Below, piece after piece: positions 45,661-55,213 of a stretch of 64,000 nt of DNA. Origin of the DNA: Trichormus_B sp936914905 (GTDB lineage: Bacteria; Cyanobacteriota; Cyanobacteriia; Cyanobacteriales; Nostocaceae); the NCBI RefSeq assembly GCF_039871975.1, contig NZ_JBDPLL010000001.1; one strand, 5' to 3'. Every line of letters starts with the position of its first letter. Positions within the stretch are counted from its first letter, which is position 1. Below the pieces are notes generated by a model that did no database searches, had not been told where the DNA came from, and saw only the letters and a list, made by a program, of their open reading frames with translations. A program made the translations under genes and the position numbers.

Positions 45661-47229
45661 ACTTGGCATCATACATCTGCATAGCCAGCTTGGAATAGAA
45701 ACCAATGCCGATAATCAGCACTATAAAACAAGCGGTGATAAAGACTTCACGGGGTCTAGCGTCACTGTATACTGGTTGGCTAGGTAGGAGGCAATCTGTA
45801 CCAAAACAAGCTGTTCCTTCATCTTCCTGATTTTCAAGACCAGCATTATTAATGTCACATATCAATGGTGCATCTTTGCCATAAAACACCTGGCGTAGCA
45901 TGGAAAGAAGATAAAGTAGCATGGAAAGAAGATAAATAGGTGTAAGGATGACTCAGACAGCAGCGAGAAAAACTGTGACGGTGCAGAAAGTAGAACTATA
46001 GACATCACTGGTTGTCACACCAACAAAAACCGAAAGTTGACCAACAAAACCACTCATTCCTGGTAAAGCTAAAGATGCCATTGCACCTATTGTAAACAGT
46101 GCAAATACTATGGGCATCGCTTGACCAATACCACCCATATCTTTCATTACCATAGTGTGAGTGCGATCATAAGTAACACCTGCCAGGAAAAACAACACTG
46201 AGGCAATTAAACAGTTTGTATTATTTATAACATACAACATTCATTCCTAGATAGGTGAAAGAGGCTAAACCTAACAGCACAAACCCCATGTGAGAAATGG
46301 AAGAAAAAGCCAAACACCGTTTCATGTTGGTTTGGGCAAAGGAATTTAATGCACCATAAATAATATTGACAACACCAAGAACAACTATCACTGGTCCAAA
46401 ATAAACATGAGCATAAGGTAGAAGTTCCATACTCAGGCCAGTCAAACCATAACCGCCCATTTTTAACAACACACCTGCCAAAATCATGGATACAGGGGAA
46501 GATGCTTCACCGTGGCCATCAGGCAACCAGGTATGTAAGGGAAAAATAGCTAGTTTAACGCCAAAAGGCTATAAATAAAGCTGCATATAGTAGCAGTTGT
46601 AAACCAAGGGGATAATCTTTCAAAGCCAGGGACGTGAGATCAAAACTCATATTGCCGCCACCGTATAAACCCATTGCCAGGGCAGCTACTAAAATAAATA
46701 TAGAAGCTGCTGCGGTATATAATATAAATTTTGTCGCTGCGTAGGGTCTTCTTTCTCCACCCCAAATGGAAATTATATAGATATATGGGAACAAGTTCCA
46801 CTTCCCACATGATGAAAAATAACATCAAGTCTTTGGCAAGGAATACTCCTACCTGTGCGGAATACAGCACCAACATCAGAAAGGAAAATAAGCGTGGTCT
46901 GCGGTCAACTAGCCAAGCAGAAAACATGGACACGGTGGTGACAAATCCCGCTAACAGCACGAGGGGAACGGAGATACCATCAACTGCAACGCTCCAGTTT
47001 AGTCCCAACTGAGGCATCCAGGCAGAATTTTCTACAATTTGAAAACTAGCATCACTAGCATCGTAATGCTGGTAAAAGATGTAACACATTAAGGCGAAGT
47101 CAGCAATAGCTACACCTAGCGCATACTAACGGATAATCTTACCGTCTTTATCTCCTATTACCGGAATAAGGATGCAAGGAGTGGCAACAAGACAATCGCA
47201 GTCAGCCAAGGAAATTGTTCCGCCATCAT
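45660..47229 (-). pseudogene. ndhD: NAD(P)H-quinone oxidoreductase subunit 4 (NdhD), broken
   Basis: Starts MMAEQFPWLTAIVLLPLLAS at 47229. Successive frames give VAVDGISVPLVLLAGFVTTVSMFSAW, LMLFFIMWEVELVPIYL, NMSFDLTSLALKDYPLG, SSPVSMILAGVLLKMGGYG, AQTNMKRCLAFSSISHMGFVLLG and VTYDRTHTMVMKDMGGIGQAMP, which are clear NdhD membrane-subunit blocks. At least five frameshifts or stops occur, plus a 21-bp duplication at 45895-45936. The C-terminus is cut at about 45,660 by the ISAzo13 remnant. Other ndhD copies presumably exist elsewhere. Confidence 0.88.
45895..45936. repeat. 21-bp tandem duplication in the ndhD remnant
   Basis: GTAGCATGGAAAGAAGATAA plus A is repeated exactly head-to-tail (45895-45915, 45916-45936). 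Seven codons are duplicated (compare LLYLLSM repeated in the translation). Confidence 0.9.
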
Positions 47230-47454
47230 GTTAATAAGAAAAAATACTCATTTGTGTAATAAAATTATTGTACTAATGTTTGTAACATTTTCTTTATAAT
47301 TCTTGATCTCAAATAGACATAGATCAATATCAATTGCTGTGCTGGTTGAGGAGTTGAGGAGTATGAAGGATTAAAAAGTAATTCCCAATTTCCAAAGGGT
47401 GTAAGGGTGTAGGATGAAGAATAATAGTCCTCTTGCCCAATGCCTCATGCCTTG

Positions 47455-48546
47455 TCAAATGGTAAAAGTAGAAGCGATCGCTAATTCTGCATTTTTGACT
47501 AAAATGTCTTTTTCCAGGGCATACACTGGATATTGGGGAGTTCCGTCCAATAATTTCTCAATTCTCTCCCTTGCTGCTACTACAACTTTCTCATGCAAGG
47601 TGCCGTTACTCAAAGAAGCGGTAAAATCCTCAGCTATTTGATATGTCCTTTCTATTGAAGAAGAATTGATATTACGAGAAACAATAAATAAATCGCAACC
47701 TGCATAAAAAGCCCGCGCTACTGTTCCCGACTGCATAAACATCTCAGACACGGCTTTCATATCCAAGTCATCGGAAACAACCACACCCTGAAAATTGAGT
47801 TCTTCCCGCAAGATGTGATTTAAAATCGTTCTTGACAATGTGGCTGGAACTTCAGCATCTATTTGTGGGAACAGGATATGGGCAGTCATAATCAACGGTA
47901 TCTGTTCCTCAATCAATGTTTTGAAAGGTATTAATTCCCGTCTTTGCAATTCCTCTACAGTTAAATTAAGAGTTGGTAATTCCAGGTGAGAGTCTTGGCT
48001 GGTGTCTCCATGTCCAGGAAAATGTTTTGCACAACTGATCATACCTCCTTGCTTGAGTCCCCGATAATATTCCCGCGCACGTTGACTAGCGGTTTCAGGA
48101 GTACTTCCAAAAGCGCGGGGTCCAATAATCGGGTTTTGGGGGTTGGAGAAAATATCAGCAACGGGAGACCAAGAAAGATTGATTCCTAGTGATTTTAATT
48201 CCCAAGCAGTTGCTTTAGCTACTTCTTGCGCATGAAATTTTAATAGATAACTGGGAGGAAATCGAGTAATCGGTAATGGCGTTCTGACAACTCTTCCACC
48301 TTCATGATCTATGGTCATAAACATGAAACCCCTTTCAGTGTATTCACGTATATAATGACTTAATTGCTTAAGGTTTTCTACCCAAATCTGATAGGGTACA
48401 CCATCAAGAAAGTTTTTAGCGAAAAATATCACCCCAACAGGTTTTAATTCACTTAACGCCCTTTTATCATCATCATTGAGGCTTGTTCCAGAAACACCGA
48501 GAATCAGATGATTACCAAAGCTTTGGATATGTTGTGATGGTGACAT
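47455..48546 (-). CDS. nagZ: Glycoside hydrolase family 3, beta-N-acetylhexosaminidase (NagZ-like)
   Basis: 363 residues. The catalytic-loop motif KHFPGHGDTSQDSHLELP (near 178-195) is the NagZ signature; TIDHEGGRVVRTPLPITRFPPSY and GVVVSDDLDMKAVSEMF complete the TIM barrel with the nucleophile Asp in SDDLDM. NagZ removes GlcNAc from muropeptides in cell-wall recycling. No signal peptide, consistent with a cytoplasmic enzyme. It is monocistronic and divergent from the carotenoid genes. Confidence 0.93.
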   Translation of the reverse strand: MSPSQHIQSFGNHLILGVSGTSLNDDDKRALSELKPVGVIFFAKNFLDGVPYQIWVENLKQLSHYIREYTERGFMFMTIDHEGGRVVRTPLPITRFPPSYLLKFHAQEVAKATAWELKSLGINLSWSPVADIFSNPQNPIIGPRAFGSTPETASQRAREYYRGLKQGGMISCAKHFPGHGDTSQDSHLELPTLNLTVEELQRRELIPFKTLIEEQIPLIMTAHILFPQIDAEVPATLSRTILNHILREELNFQGVVVSDDLDMKAVSEMFMQSGTVARAFYAGCDLFIVSRNINSSSIERTYQIAEDFTASLSNGTLHEKVVVAARERIEKLLDGTPQYPVYALEKDILVKNAELAIASTFTI

Positions 48547-48729
48547 AACTGAAAAAATAAAGATTAAAATTCTCTCTCAAGCATAAGCCACGAGAGAGGA
48601 AGCTAAAAGCAAGTTTTTTCCCCACACCCCACACCCTCTTTTTCCAGAAACAAGGCAAAATGTAACAGAATGCAAAGTATAATGAGAACGAGAAAACAAT
48701 TAAGAAATATTGAAGAACAGTAGGTTGAA

Positions 48730-50169
48730 ATGCGAGTAGCGATCGCCGGTGCCGGTCTAGCAGGACTTTCCTGTGCAAAATATCTCACAGATTTAGGTCA
48801 CACTCCCATTGTCTTGGAACGCCAAGACGTAGTGGGCGGCAAAGTGGCAGCTTGGAAGGATGCTGATGGAGACTGGTACGAAACAGGACTGCACATTTTT
48901 TTTGGGGCTTATCCCAATATGTTGCAGTTATTTAAAGAACTAGACATTGAAGATCGTTTGCAGTGGAAAGAACACACAATGATCTTTAATCAGCCAGAAG
49001 CACCAGGTACATACAGCCGCTTTGATTTTCCAGATATACCCTCCCCCTTCAATGGTGTGGTGGCAATTCTGGGCAACAATAATATGTTGACATGGCCGGA
49101 AAAAATTAGTTTTGGTCTTGGTTTAATCCCAGCCATGCTAAAAGGTCAAAAGTATGTGGAAGAAATGGATAAATACTCTTGGAGTGAGTGGTTAAAACTG
49201 CAAAACATTCCCCCCAGAGTGGAAAAAGAAGTTTTCATTGCTATGTCAAAAGCATTAAATTTCATCAACCCAGATGAAATATCTTCTACGGTCTTGTTAA
49301 CTGCCTTAAATCGGTTTCTACAAGAAAAAAATGGCTCAAAGATGGCGTTTTTGGATGGTTCACCTACTGAACGCCTATGTCAGCCAATCATCAACTACAT
49401 CACAGAAGGCAGTGGCGAAGTACGATTAAAAGCAGCATTAAAGGAGATTCAACTCAACGAAGATGGCAGCGTTAAATCCTTCTTACTACGGGGTTTAGAT
49501 GGGGCAGAAGATGAAGTATTTACAGCAGATATTTATGTATCTGCCATGCCTGTTGATCCTTTAAAGGTGATATTACCCAAACCTTGGCAGGAAATGGAGT
49601 TTTTCCAAAAACTAGAAGGTTTGGAAGGTGTGCCTGTAATCAACGTACATTTATGGTTCGACCGGAAATTAACAGATATTGATCATCTGCTATTTTCCCG
49701 TTCACCTCTTCTCAGCGTTTATGCTGATATGAGTAATACTTGCCGTGAATATGCCAATCCTGACCGTTCTATGCTGGAATTAGTTCTAGCGCCGGCTAAA
49801 GATTGGATATCTAAATGTGATGAGGAAATTGTTACTGCAACTATTACCGAGTTGGAAAAACTCTTCCCGCAACATTTTGGGGGAGATAACCCAAGCAAAC
49901 TCCTGAAATATCACGTCGTGAAAACTCCACGTTCAGTTTACAAAGCCACACCAGGAAGGCAACAACATCGTCCCTCTCAGCAAACCCCCATTTCTAACTT
50001 CTATCTGACTGGGGATTACACCATGCAACGCTACCTAGCCAGTATGGAAGGTGCCGTACTTTCTGGTAAGCTGACAGCACAAGCGATCTCGGAAGCACTA
50101 CCGATAGCAAATTCCTCTGGCCTGCAAACGCTAACTCGACCGCCCGCAACGAATGCTGCAACTGCCTGA
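48730..50169 (+). CDS. pds: 15-cis-phytoene desaturase
   Basis: The plant/cyanobacterial-type desaturase (CrtP/Pds, 479 residues) converts phytoene to zeta-carotene on the membrane, using FAD and plastoquinone. The FAD-binding GAGLAGLSCAKYL motif lies at 7-19, with VLERQDVVGGKVAAW after it and the C-terminal FYLTGDYTMQRYLASMEGAVLSGKL block typical of the family. It overlaps the phytoene synthase gene by 17 bases, the standard cyanobacterial crtP-crtB operon. Confidence 0.96.
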   Translation: MRVAIAGAGLAGLSCAKYLTDLGHTPIVLERQDVVGGKVAAWKDADGDWYETGLHIFFGAYPNMLQLFKELDIEDRLQWKEHTMIFNQPEAPGTYSRFDFPDIPSPFNGVVAILGNNNMLTWPEKISFGLGLIPAMLKGQKYVEEMDKYSWSEWLKLQNIPPRVEKEVFIAMSKALNFINPDEISSTVLLTALNRFLQEKNGSKMAFLDGSPTERLCQPIINYITEGSGEVRLKAALKEIQLNEDGSVKSFLLRGLDGAEDEVFTADIYVSAMPVDPLKVILPKPWQEMEFFQKLEGLEGVPVINVHLWFDRKLTDIDHLLFSRSPLLSVYADMSNTCREYANPDRSMLELVLAPAKDWISKCDEEIVTATITELEKLFPQHFGGDNPSKLLKYHVVKTPRSVYKATPGRQQHRPSQQTPISNFYLTGDYTMQRYLASMEGAVLSGKLTAQAISEALPIANSSGLQTLTRPPATNAATA

Positions 50170-51085
50170 TTCCCCCCCGCGCATGAAAACGCTGGTCTCT
50201 GTAGACGAGTCCTACAAACTTTGTCAGGAACTCACAGCCAAGTATGCCAAAACTTTTTACCTGGGTACATTGCTGATGAGTCCGGCAAAACGTCAATCTG
50301 TTTGGGCAATATACGCTTGGTGTCGCCGTACAGATGAATTAGTAGATGGGCCTGCATCTACTATAACCACGCCAGAAACCCTAGACCTATGGGAAAAGCA
50401 GCTGGAATCAATTTTTGCGGGACACCCATTAGACAATTATGATGTAGCTTTAGTAGATACACTCCAACGCTTTCATCTGGATATTCAGCCCTTTCGGGAT
50501 ATGATTGACGGTCAGCGGATGGATTTATATCGCAGTCGTTATCAAACCTTTGAGGAGTTATATCTCTACTGCTACCGAGTAGCTGGTACTGTCGGCTTGA
50601 TGTCAACCACGATTATGGGCATAGATACCAATATATATACAGCACCATGGCATCAAGACCAACAACCTTATCTTCCTATAGAAGAAGCGATCGCATTGGG
50701 TATTGCCAATCAACTGACCAATATTCTTCGGGATGTCGGTGAAGATGCACGTAGAGGCAGAATCTATATCCCCCTAGAAGACTTGGCAAAATTCAACTAC
50801 ACGGAAGAAGACTTTTTTAAAGGTATTGTAGATGACCGTTGGCGTTCCCTGATACGCTTTGAAATAGACCGCGCCCGTAAATTTTATACCAAAGCCGATA
50901 AGGGAATTAGTTACCTAGCGGCAGATGCGCGTTGGCCTGTATGGTCTGCATCCATGCTCTATGGACAGATTTTAGATGTGATTGAACGCAATGATTATGA
51001 TGTGTTCAATCAGCGTGCTTACGTCACCCAGTGGAAAAAGTTACGTACCTTGCCAGCAGCTTGGATGCGATCGCAAGTGTTATAA
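50153..51085 (+). CDS. crtB: Phytoene synthase
   Basis: CrtB (310 residues) condenses two GGPP into phytoene, the first carotenoid-specific step. The two Asp-rich motifs are RRTDELVD (near 58-65) and the later NQLTNILRDVGEDARRGRIYIP (near 186-207). ATG 50153 lies inside the pds gene; an internal ATG at 50183 is an alternative closer to many homologues. Transcription with pds is nearly certain. Confidence 0.96.
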   Translation: MLQLPDSPPRMKTLVSVDESYKLCQELTAKYAKTFYLGTLLMSPAKRQSVWAIYAWCRRTDELVDGPASTITTPETLDLWEKQLESIFAGHPLDNYDVALVDTLQRFHLDIQPFRDMIDGQRMDLYRSRYQTFEELYLYCYRVAGTVGLMSTTIMGIDTNIYTAPWHQDQQPYLPIEEAIALGIANQLTNILRDVGEDARRGRIYIPLEDLAKFNYTEEDFFKGIVDDRWRSLIRFEIDRARKFYTKADKGISYLAADARWPVWSASMLYGQILDVIERNDYDVFNQRAYVTQWKKLRTLPAAWMRSQVL

Positions 51086-51130
51086 TCGGTCAATAGTTAA
51101 TGGTCATTAGTCATTAGTTCAGTCGCAACC

Positions 51131-51158
51131 GACCACTGACCACTGACCACTGACCATT
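51131..51158. repeat. Heptanucleotide STRR repeat (GACCACT)n
   Basis: Three exact GACCACT units and one variant (GACCATT) follow crtB. Flanking AATAGTTAATGGTCA (about 51090-51104) and the segment TGACCATTAACAAAATAACTATT (about 51151) are partly complementary and could form a stem around the repeat. Confidence 0.85.
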
Positions 51159-51215
51159 AACAAAATAACTATTGACCAAATCAAAAATATCTGATAAGAT
51201 TATTATCTATCACCT

Positions 51216-51307
51216 GGAGAGGTGGCTGAGTGGTCGAAAGCGGCAGATTGCTAATCTGTTGATGGAATCGTAAGGTCCATCCGAGGGTTCGAATCCCTCC
51301 TTCTCCG
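51216..51307 (+). tRNA. tRNA-Ser (anticodon GCT)
   Basis: A 92-nt class II tRNA: acceptor GGAGAGG with CTTCTCC (one G-U), anticodon loop with GCT in CAGATTGCTAATCTG, a long variable arm (GATGGAATCGTAAGGTCCATC) and T arm GAGGGTTCGAATCCCTC. CCA is not encoded. Confidence 0.95.
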
Positions 51308-51344
51308 TTTTTAGCTGAGATATAAAATCTATTTTCTGTTTAAA

Positions 51345-51405
51345 TATATATGCCTAAATAAATATTTATTTATTATATAAATATTTATTTATTTAGGCAT
51401 ATATA
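51345..51405. repeat. 19-bp inverted repeat upstream of the NatB-like gene
   Basis: Arms 51345-51363 and 51387-51405 are exact complements (core TGCCTAAATAAAT); the AT-rich interior is itself nearly self-complementary. It lies between tRNA-Ser and the binding-protein gene and could be a tRNA terminator or a leader hairpin. Confidence 0.8.
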
Positions 51406-51523
51406 CTTCCACTCGGTGATGTTATTATTTAGGCTTTGTAGCTTTGATAGGATTGATATGGATTTAAAACCTAGTATTATCCTTGTTTCAAGCTGCTGAA
51501 CATCCCAGGAGTAAAAGTTATCC

Positions 51524-52846
51524 ATGTCGAAAATTAGTGTTTCCCTCGCTTTGAGTTTACTTACCCTAGCTAGTAGCTTTTTCATGACCGCTTGTGAAAA
51601 TACCACCACTACAACTAACCAAACACCCGATGGAACTACCGCTACCACAGCAGCGAACACCACAAAAACAGGTAATGCCAAAGGATTAAAAATTGGTAGT
51701 TTATTACCAACAACTGGTGACTTAGCTTCCATCGGTCAGCAAATGGTAGGTTCATCTCCTCTGCTGGTAGACACCGTTAACGCTTGCGGGGGTGTAAATG
51801 GAGAGAAAGTGAGTCTAGTAGAAGTAGACGACCAAACAGACCCCAAAGCTGGTGCTGCAGGTATGACCAAATTAGCTACCGTGGATAAAGTTGCTGGTGT
51901 AGTTGGTTCTTTTGCTAGTAGCGTTTCCACTGCGGCTATCTCTGTAGCTACACCCAATCAAGTCATGCTGGTTTCCCCTGGTAGCACCAGTCCCGTATTT
52001 ACCGATAAAGCCCAAAAAGGTGATTTTAAAAGTTTTTGGGCGCGGACTGCTACCCCAGATACCTACCAAGCATTAGCTTTAGCTCAACTTGCTAAGAAAA
52101 AAGGTTTTAAAAGAGTTTCCACCGTAGTGATTAACAATGACTATGGTGTAGGCTTTGAAAAAGCATTTGTACAAACTTTTGAAAAACTAGGTGGAACAGT
52201 AGTTAATAAAGATAAACCCGTCCGCTACGATCCCAAAGCCCAAACCTTTGATACTGAAGCCGGTGCCACTTTTGCTGGTAAACCAGATGCGGTCTTGGCT
52301 GTGATGTACGCTGAAACAGGAAGTTTATTCCTCAAAGCTACCTACCAACAAGGTTTGGCCAAGGGAGTACAAATTATGTTGACAGATGGAGTCAAATCAG
52401 ATAATTTCCCCGAACAAGTAGGTAAAAGTCCTGATGGCAAATATCTTCTGTCGGGTGCTATTGGTACAGTTCCCGGTTCTGATGGTAAAGCATTAGCGGC
52501 TTTCAAAAAACTTTGGGAACAGAAAAAAGGCGGTTTACCAGGAGAATACGCACCTCAAGCTTGGGATGCAGCTGCTTTGTTAACATTGGCAGCACAAGCG
52601 GCTAAAGAAAATACTGGCGTTGGTATTGCTGGTAAAATCCGGGAAGTAGCTGGTGGAGAAGGGACAGAAGTAACTGATGTCTGTGAAGGACTGAAGCTCT
52701 TAAAAGAGGGTAAAAAGATTAATTACCAAGGTGCAAGCGGTAACGTAGATGTTGATGCTAATGGTGATGTCGTTGGTGTCTACGATGTGTGGACAGTAGG
52801 AGATGACGGCAAAATTAAGGTAATTGACAAAGTTAGCCCTAAATAG
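51524..52846 (+). CDS. ABC transporter substrate-binding lipoprotein, branched-chain/neutral amino-acid type (NatB-like)
   Basis: 440 residues. Lipoprotein signal MSKISVSLALSLLTLASSFF ending MTAC (Cys24), a Thr-rich linker (25-50), then a type I periplasmic binding fold (KIGSLLPTTGDLASIGQQM..., NACGGVNGEKVSLVEVDDQTDPKAG). It closely fits the NatB family that feeds neutral amino acids to the N-I permease of Anabaena. No permease or ATPase is adjacent, as usual for natB. Ligand assignment is by family. Confidence 0.88.
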   Translation: MSKISVSLALSLLTLASSFFMTACENTTTTTNQTPDGTTATTAANTTKTGNAKGLKIGSLLPTTGDLASIGQQMVGSSPLLVDTVNACGGVNGEKVSLVEVDDQTDPKAGAAGMTKLATVDKVAGVVGSFASSVSTAAISVATPNQVMLVSPGSTSPVFTDKAQKGDFKSFWARTATPDTYQALALAQLAKKKGFKRVSTVVINNDYGVGFEKAFVQTFEKLGGTVVNKDKPVRYDPKAQTFDTEAGATFAGKPDAVLAVMYAETGSLFLKATYQQGLAKGVQIMLTDGVKSDNFPEQVGKSPDGKYLLSGAIGTVPGSDGKALAAFKKLWEQKKGGLPGEYAPQAWDAAALLTLAAQAAKENTGVGIAGKIREVAGGEGTEVTDVCEGLKLLKEGKKINYQGASGNVDVDANGDVVGVYDVWTVGDDGKIKVIDKVSPK

Positions 52847-53008
52847 AGGGTCTAGGAGTGTAGGGGGAAATATGATTTTTCTTTTGCCTCATTTCACCTG
52901 TCACCTATTCCCCAATACGGTTCAGATAATCCTCCCCTGCATCCCCAGCTTGCCTAAACAGATAATTTTCCTGAACCCGTATTTGACCTATTCCCCATTC
53001 CATATGCT

Positions 53009-53749
53009 TTAAAAGCCGCTGAAGTTGTAACCTACACCGACTAGTAAACCGACATCAGTTTGATCGAAAAATCCGGCGTTTACAGCTGCTGTGGCGGTAA
53101 ATCTGTTGTTTAGGGGTATATCAACACCACCAGTGACTAAGACAGCCGTTTCAGAGTTATTACCTGTTTTTAGGGCTACACCTACTCCCACATACGGAGC
53201 GACAGGGAGGGATTCAGTAAATGGATCTCCCAATGACTGAAAGGAAAAGTCGTAGGTGACAGGAATCAACAATGTCGTATTGTCGCCTAATATGGCTGAG
53301 GGTCTTAGAGATAAAGACCTTGTGAAACCAATTTTGCTGATGACTGTAAAGTTACCGTCAGCTAAGGATGAATTCCCACCAATTAAACCTACATTGCCAC
53401 CTACTCCAATGTAGCTGCTACCACCACGAGTAGGTCTTGCTAAACTCACATCTGCTTGGGCTACTTGATTGGGCTGTGCTGCTTGTGCATATGATTGAGA
53501 AGTAGGATCAGTGTCTTCTGTTAGCATTATTAATGAAGTAGCTACTGTCCCTGGAACGGGTATAATGGTGCGATCGCCAATTTTTTCGGCGGTGGGACTG
53601 GGAAATTGCTGAAGTTCAGCAGCTTTGTTGGCTGTGGGTTCTTCACTCGCCGGATTTTCCGGATTTACAGCATTTGCGGCCAGGCTACTACTTATAACTG
53701 CAAGGGCAGCTAGACTTGGCAAACAAAAAAGATTTGTACGTAGAGACAT
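53009..53749 (-). CDS. Outer-membrane beta-barrel-like protein
   Basis: 246 residues from ATG 53749 (a longer frame starts at 53764). Signal peptide MSLRTNLFCLPSLAALAVIS...AANA, then a Pro/Glu-rich linker to about 110. The C-terminal half has alternating beta-strand character (SSYIGVGGNVGLIGG, FTVISKIGFTRSLSLRPSAI, APYVGVGVALKTG) ending in GVGYNFSGF with a terminal Phe, as in outer-membrane barrels. Known family not recognised. Confidence 0.7.
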   Translation of the reverse strand: MSLRTNLFCLPSLAALAVISSSLAANAVNPENPASEEPTANKAAELQQFPSPTAEKIGDRTIIPVPGTVATSLIMLTEDTDPTSQSYAQAAQPNQVAQADVSLARPTRGGSSYIGVGGNVGLIGGNSSLADGNFTVISKIGFTRSLSLRPSAILGDNTTLLIPVTYDFSFQSLGDPFTESLPVAPYVGVGVALKTGNNSETAVLVTGGVDIPLNNRFTATAAVNAGFFDQTDVGLLVGVGYNFSGF

Positions 53750-53764
53750 AATATTGACATTCAC

Positions 53765-54092
53765 TCCTACAAGAATTGTGAAGACAACAAAATAATTATT
53801 GCTCTGGATTTAATGTAGCAAATTTGAGCAATACTCAACATTCAACACTAAAAAATCGTTTCTTACATCTTTATTTTGACGTATGCAATTTGGTCATGAT
53901 CAATTATTAAATGCTGGAGGTGACAGGAGGCAAAAGAACAATCACATTTCCGTTATATAAGACCTACACACTGTTTTCGGTTAATATAGGAGTCCTATAG
54001 TTTCTTTAAACCAAAACAAGTTGAATCATCAAACTATTGTTTGCTAATATTTTTGTTGCGAAAAGATTGAAACAGAGTGACTGTTGATCGCT
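53765..54092. other. Divergent intergenic region, no gene seen
   Basis: About 330 AT-rich bases between divergent genes for the outer-membrane protein and YgfZ. No RNA gene or strong hairpin recognised. Confidence 0.45.
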
Positions 54093-55073
54093 ATGCCAAC
54101 ATCTGCAATTGACGGTAAAGACACAGCAGCTATTCAAGCAGCAAGAGAAGGGGTGGTTGTGTACGATCGCTCTGAATGGGGAATTATCCGTGTAGCTGAT
54201 GATGATCGTCTGCGGTTTTTACATAACCAGAGTACAAACGATTTCCAACGTCTCAAACCGGCTGAAGGCTGTGATACTGTCATGGTGACATCCACTGCCA
54301 GGACAATTGATTTAGTTACTAGTTATGTTTTAGATGATGCTGTGTTACTATTGGTTTCACTTAGTCGTCGTCAATTTTTACTGCAATGGTTAGACCGTTA
54401 TATTTTCTTGACGGATAAGGTGCAGTTAACGGATATCACCGAAGAAACTGGTACTTTTAGCCTCATAGGACCCAGTAGTGATGCCATGATTGAGAAGTTG
54501 GGTGCTGGCTCACTCATTGGTCAACCCTATGGTAGTCATATCTTGGTGGATGGGTTAAGAGTGGCTGTGGGTAGCGGTTTGGCTTTACCTGGATATACCC
54601 TAATTTTCGCGATTGCTCAGAAACACAAAATTTGGGAGCAAATATTAGAATATGGTGCGTTAGCGTTGAGCGATCACGGTTGGGAAATGTTGCGAATATT
54701 ACAAGGTCGTCCTGCACCAGATTTAGAACTGACTGATGATTATAATCCCCTAGAAGTCGGTTTATGGCAGACAGTTTCCTTCAACAAAGGCTGCTACATC
54801 GGTCAAGAAACCATTGCCAGATTAAACACCTACAAAGGTGTAAAACAATATCTTTGGGGAATTCGCCTCAATGCGCCCGTAGAACCAGAAACCATAATTA
54901 CCATTGGAGATGAAAAAGTAGGTAAACTTACCAGTTATACAGAAACTCCAGATGGTCACTTTGGACTAGGGTACATTCGTTCTAAAGCAGGTGGAGTAGG
55001 TTTAAAAGTGCAAGTAGGAGAAACTGCGGGAGAAGTTGTTTCCATCCCGTTTGTTTCTCACGAGTATCCGTAG
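54093..55073 (+). CDS. ygfZ: Folate-binding protein YgfZ (GcvT-like)
   Basis: 326 residues from ATG 54093 (a TTG at 54084 is in frame). YgfZ-type proteins are tetrahydrofolate-binding relatives of GcvT that help maintain Fe-S enzymes. The diagnostic KGCYIGQETIARL motif (K-G-C-Y-x-G-Q-E) is present near residue 233, with the N-terminal GCVT-like fold (VYDRSEWGIIRVADDDRLRFLHNQSTNDF). Monocistronic. Confidence 0.92.
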   Translation: MPTSAIDGKDTAAIQAAREGVVVYDRSEWGIIRVADDDRLRFLHNQSTNDFQRLKPAEGCDTVMVTSTARTIDLVTSYVLDDAVLLLVSLSRRQFLLQWLDRYIFLTDKVQLTDITEETGTFSLIGPSSDAMIEKLGAGSLIGQPYGSHILVDGLRVAVGSGLALPGYTLIFAIAQKHKIWEQILEYGALALSDHGWEMLRILQGRPAPDLELTDDYNPLEVGLWQTVSFNKGCYIGQETIARLNTYKGVKQYLWGIRLNAPVEPETIITIGDEKVGKLTSYTETPDGHFGLGYIRSKAGGVGLKVQVGETAGEVVSIPFVSHEYP

Positions 55074-55110
55074 CAGGATCAGTTATCAGTTATGAGTTAT
55101 CAGTTACAGC

Positions 55111-55155
55111 AGATTGCAGATCAATATTGAAACCTAGACAGCAAGAGAGTTTTAC
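55111..55155. repeat. Dispersed repeat, copy B
   Basis: AGATTGCAGATCAAT (55111-55125) followed by CTAGACAGCAAGAGAGTTTT (about 55134-55153), matching copy A at 17198-17258 with a shorter middle. Flanked by CAGTTATCAGTTA-type short repeats. Confidence 0.7.
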
Positions 55156-55213
55156 ACCTGACTGCTGACTCCTGCTCCATCAGTTATCAGTTAACTGTTA
55201 ACTGTACACTGTC

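Noticed and set aside
52913..52983. Inverted repeat after the NatB-like gene (AATACGGTTCAG / CTGAACCCGTATT)
   Set aside because: Long loop and a bulge, no T-run; too weak to call a terminator.
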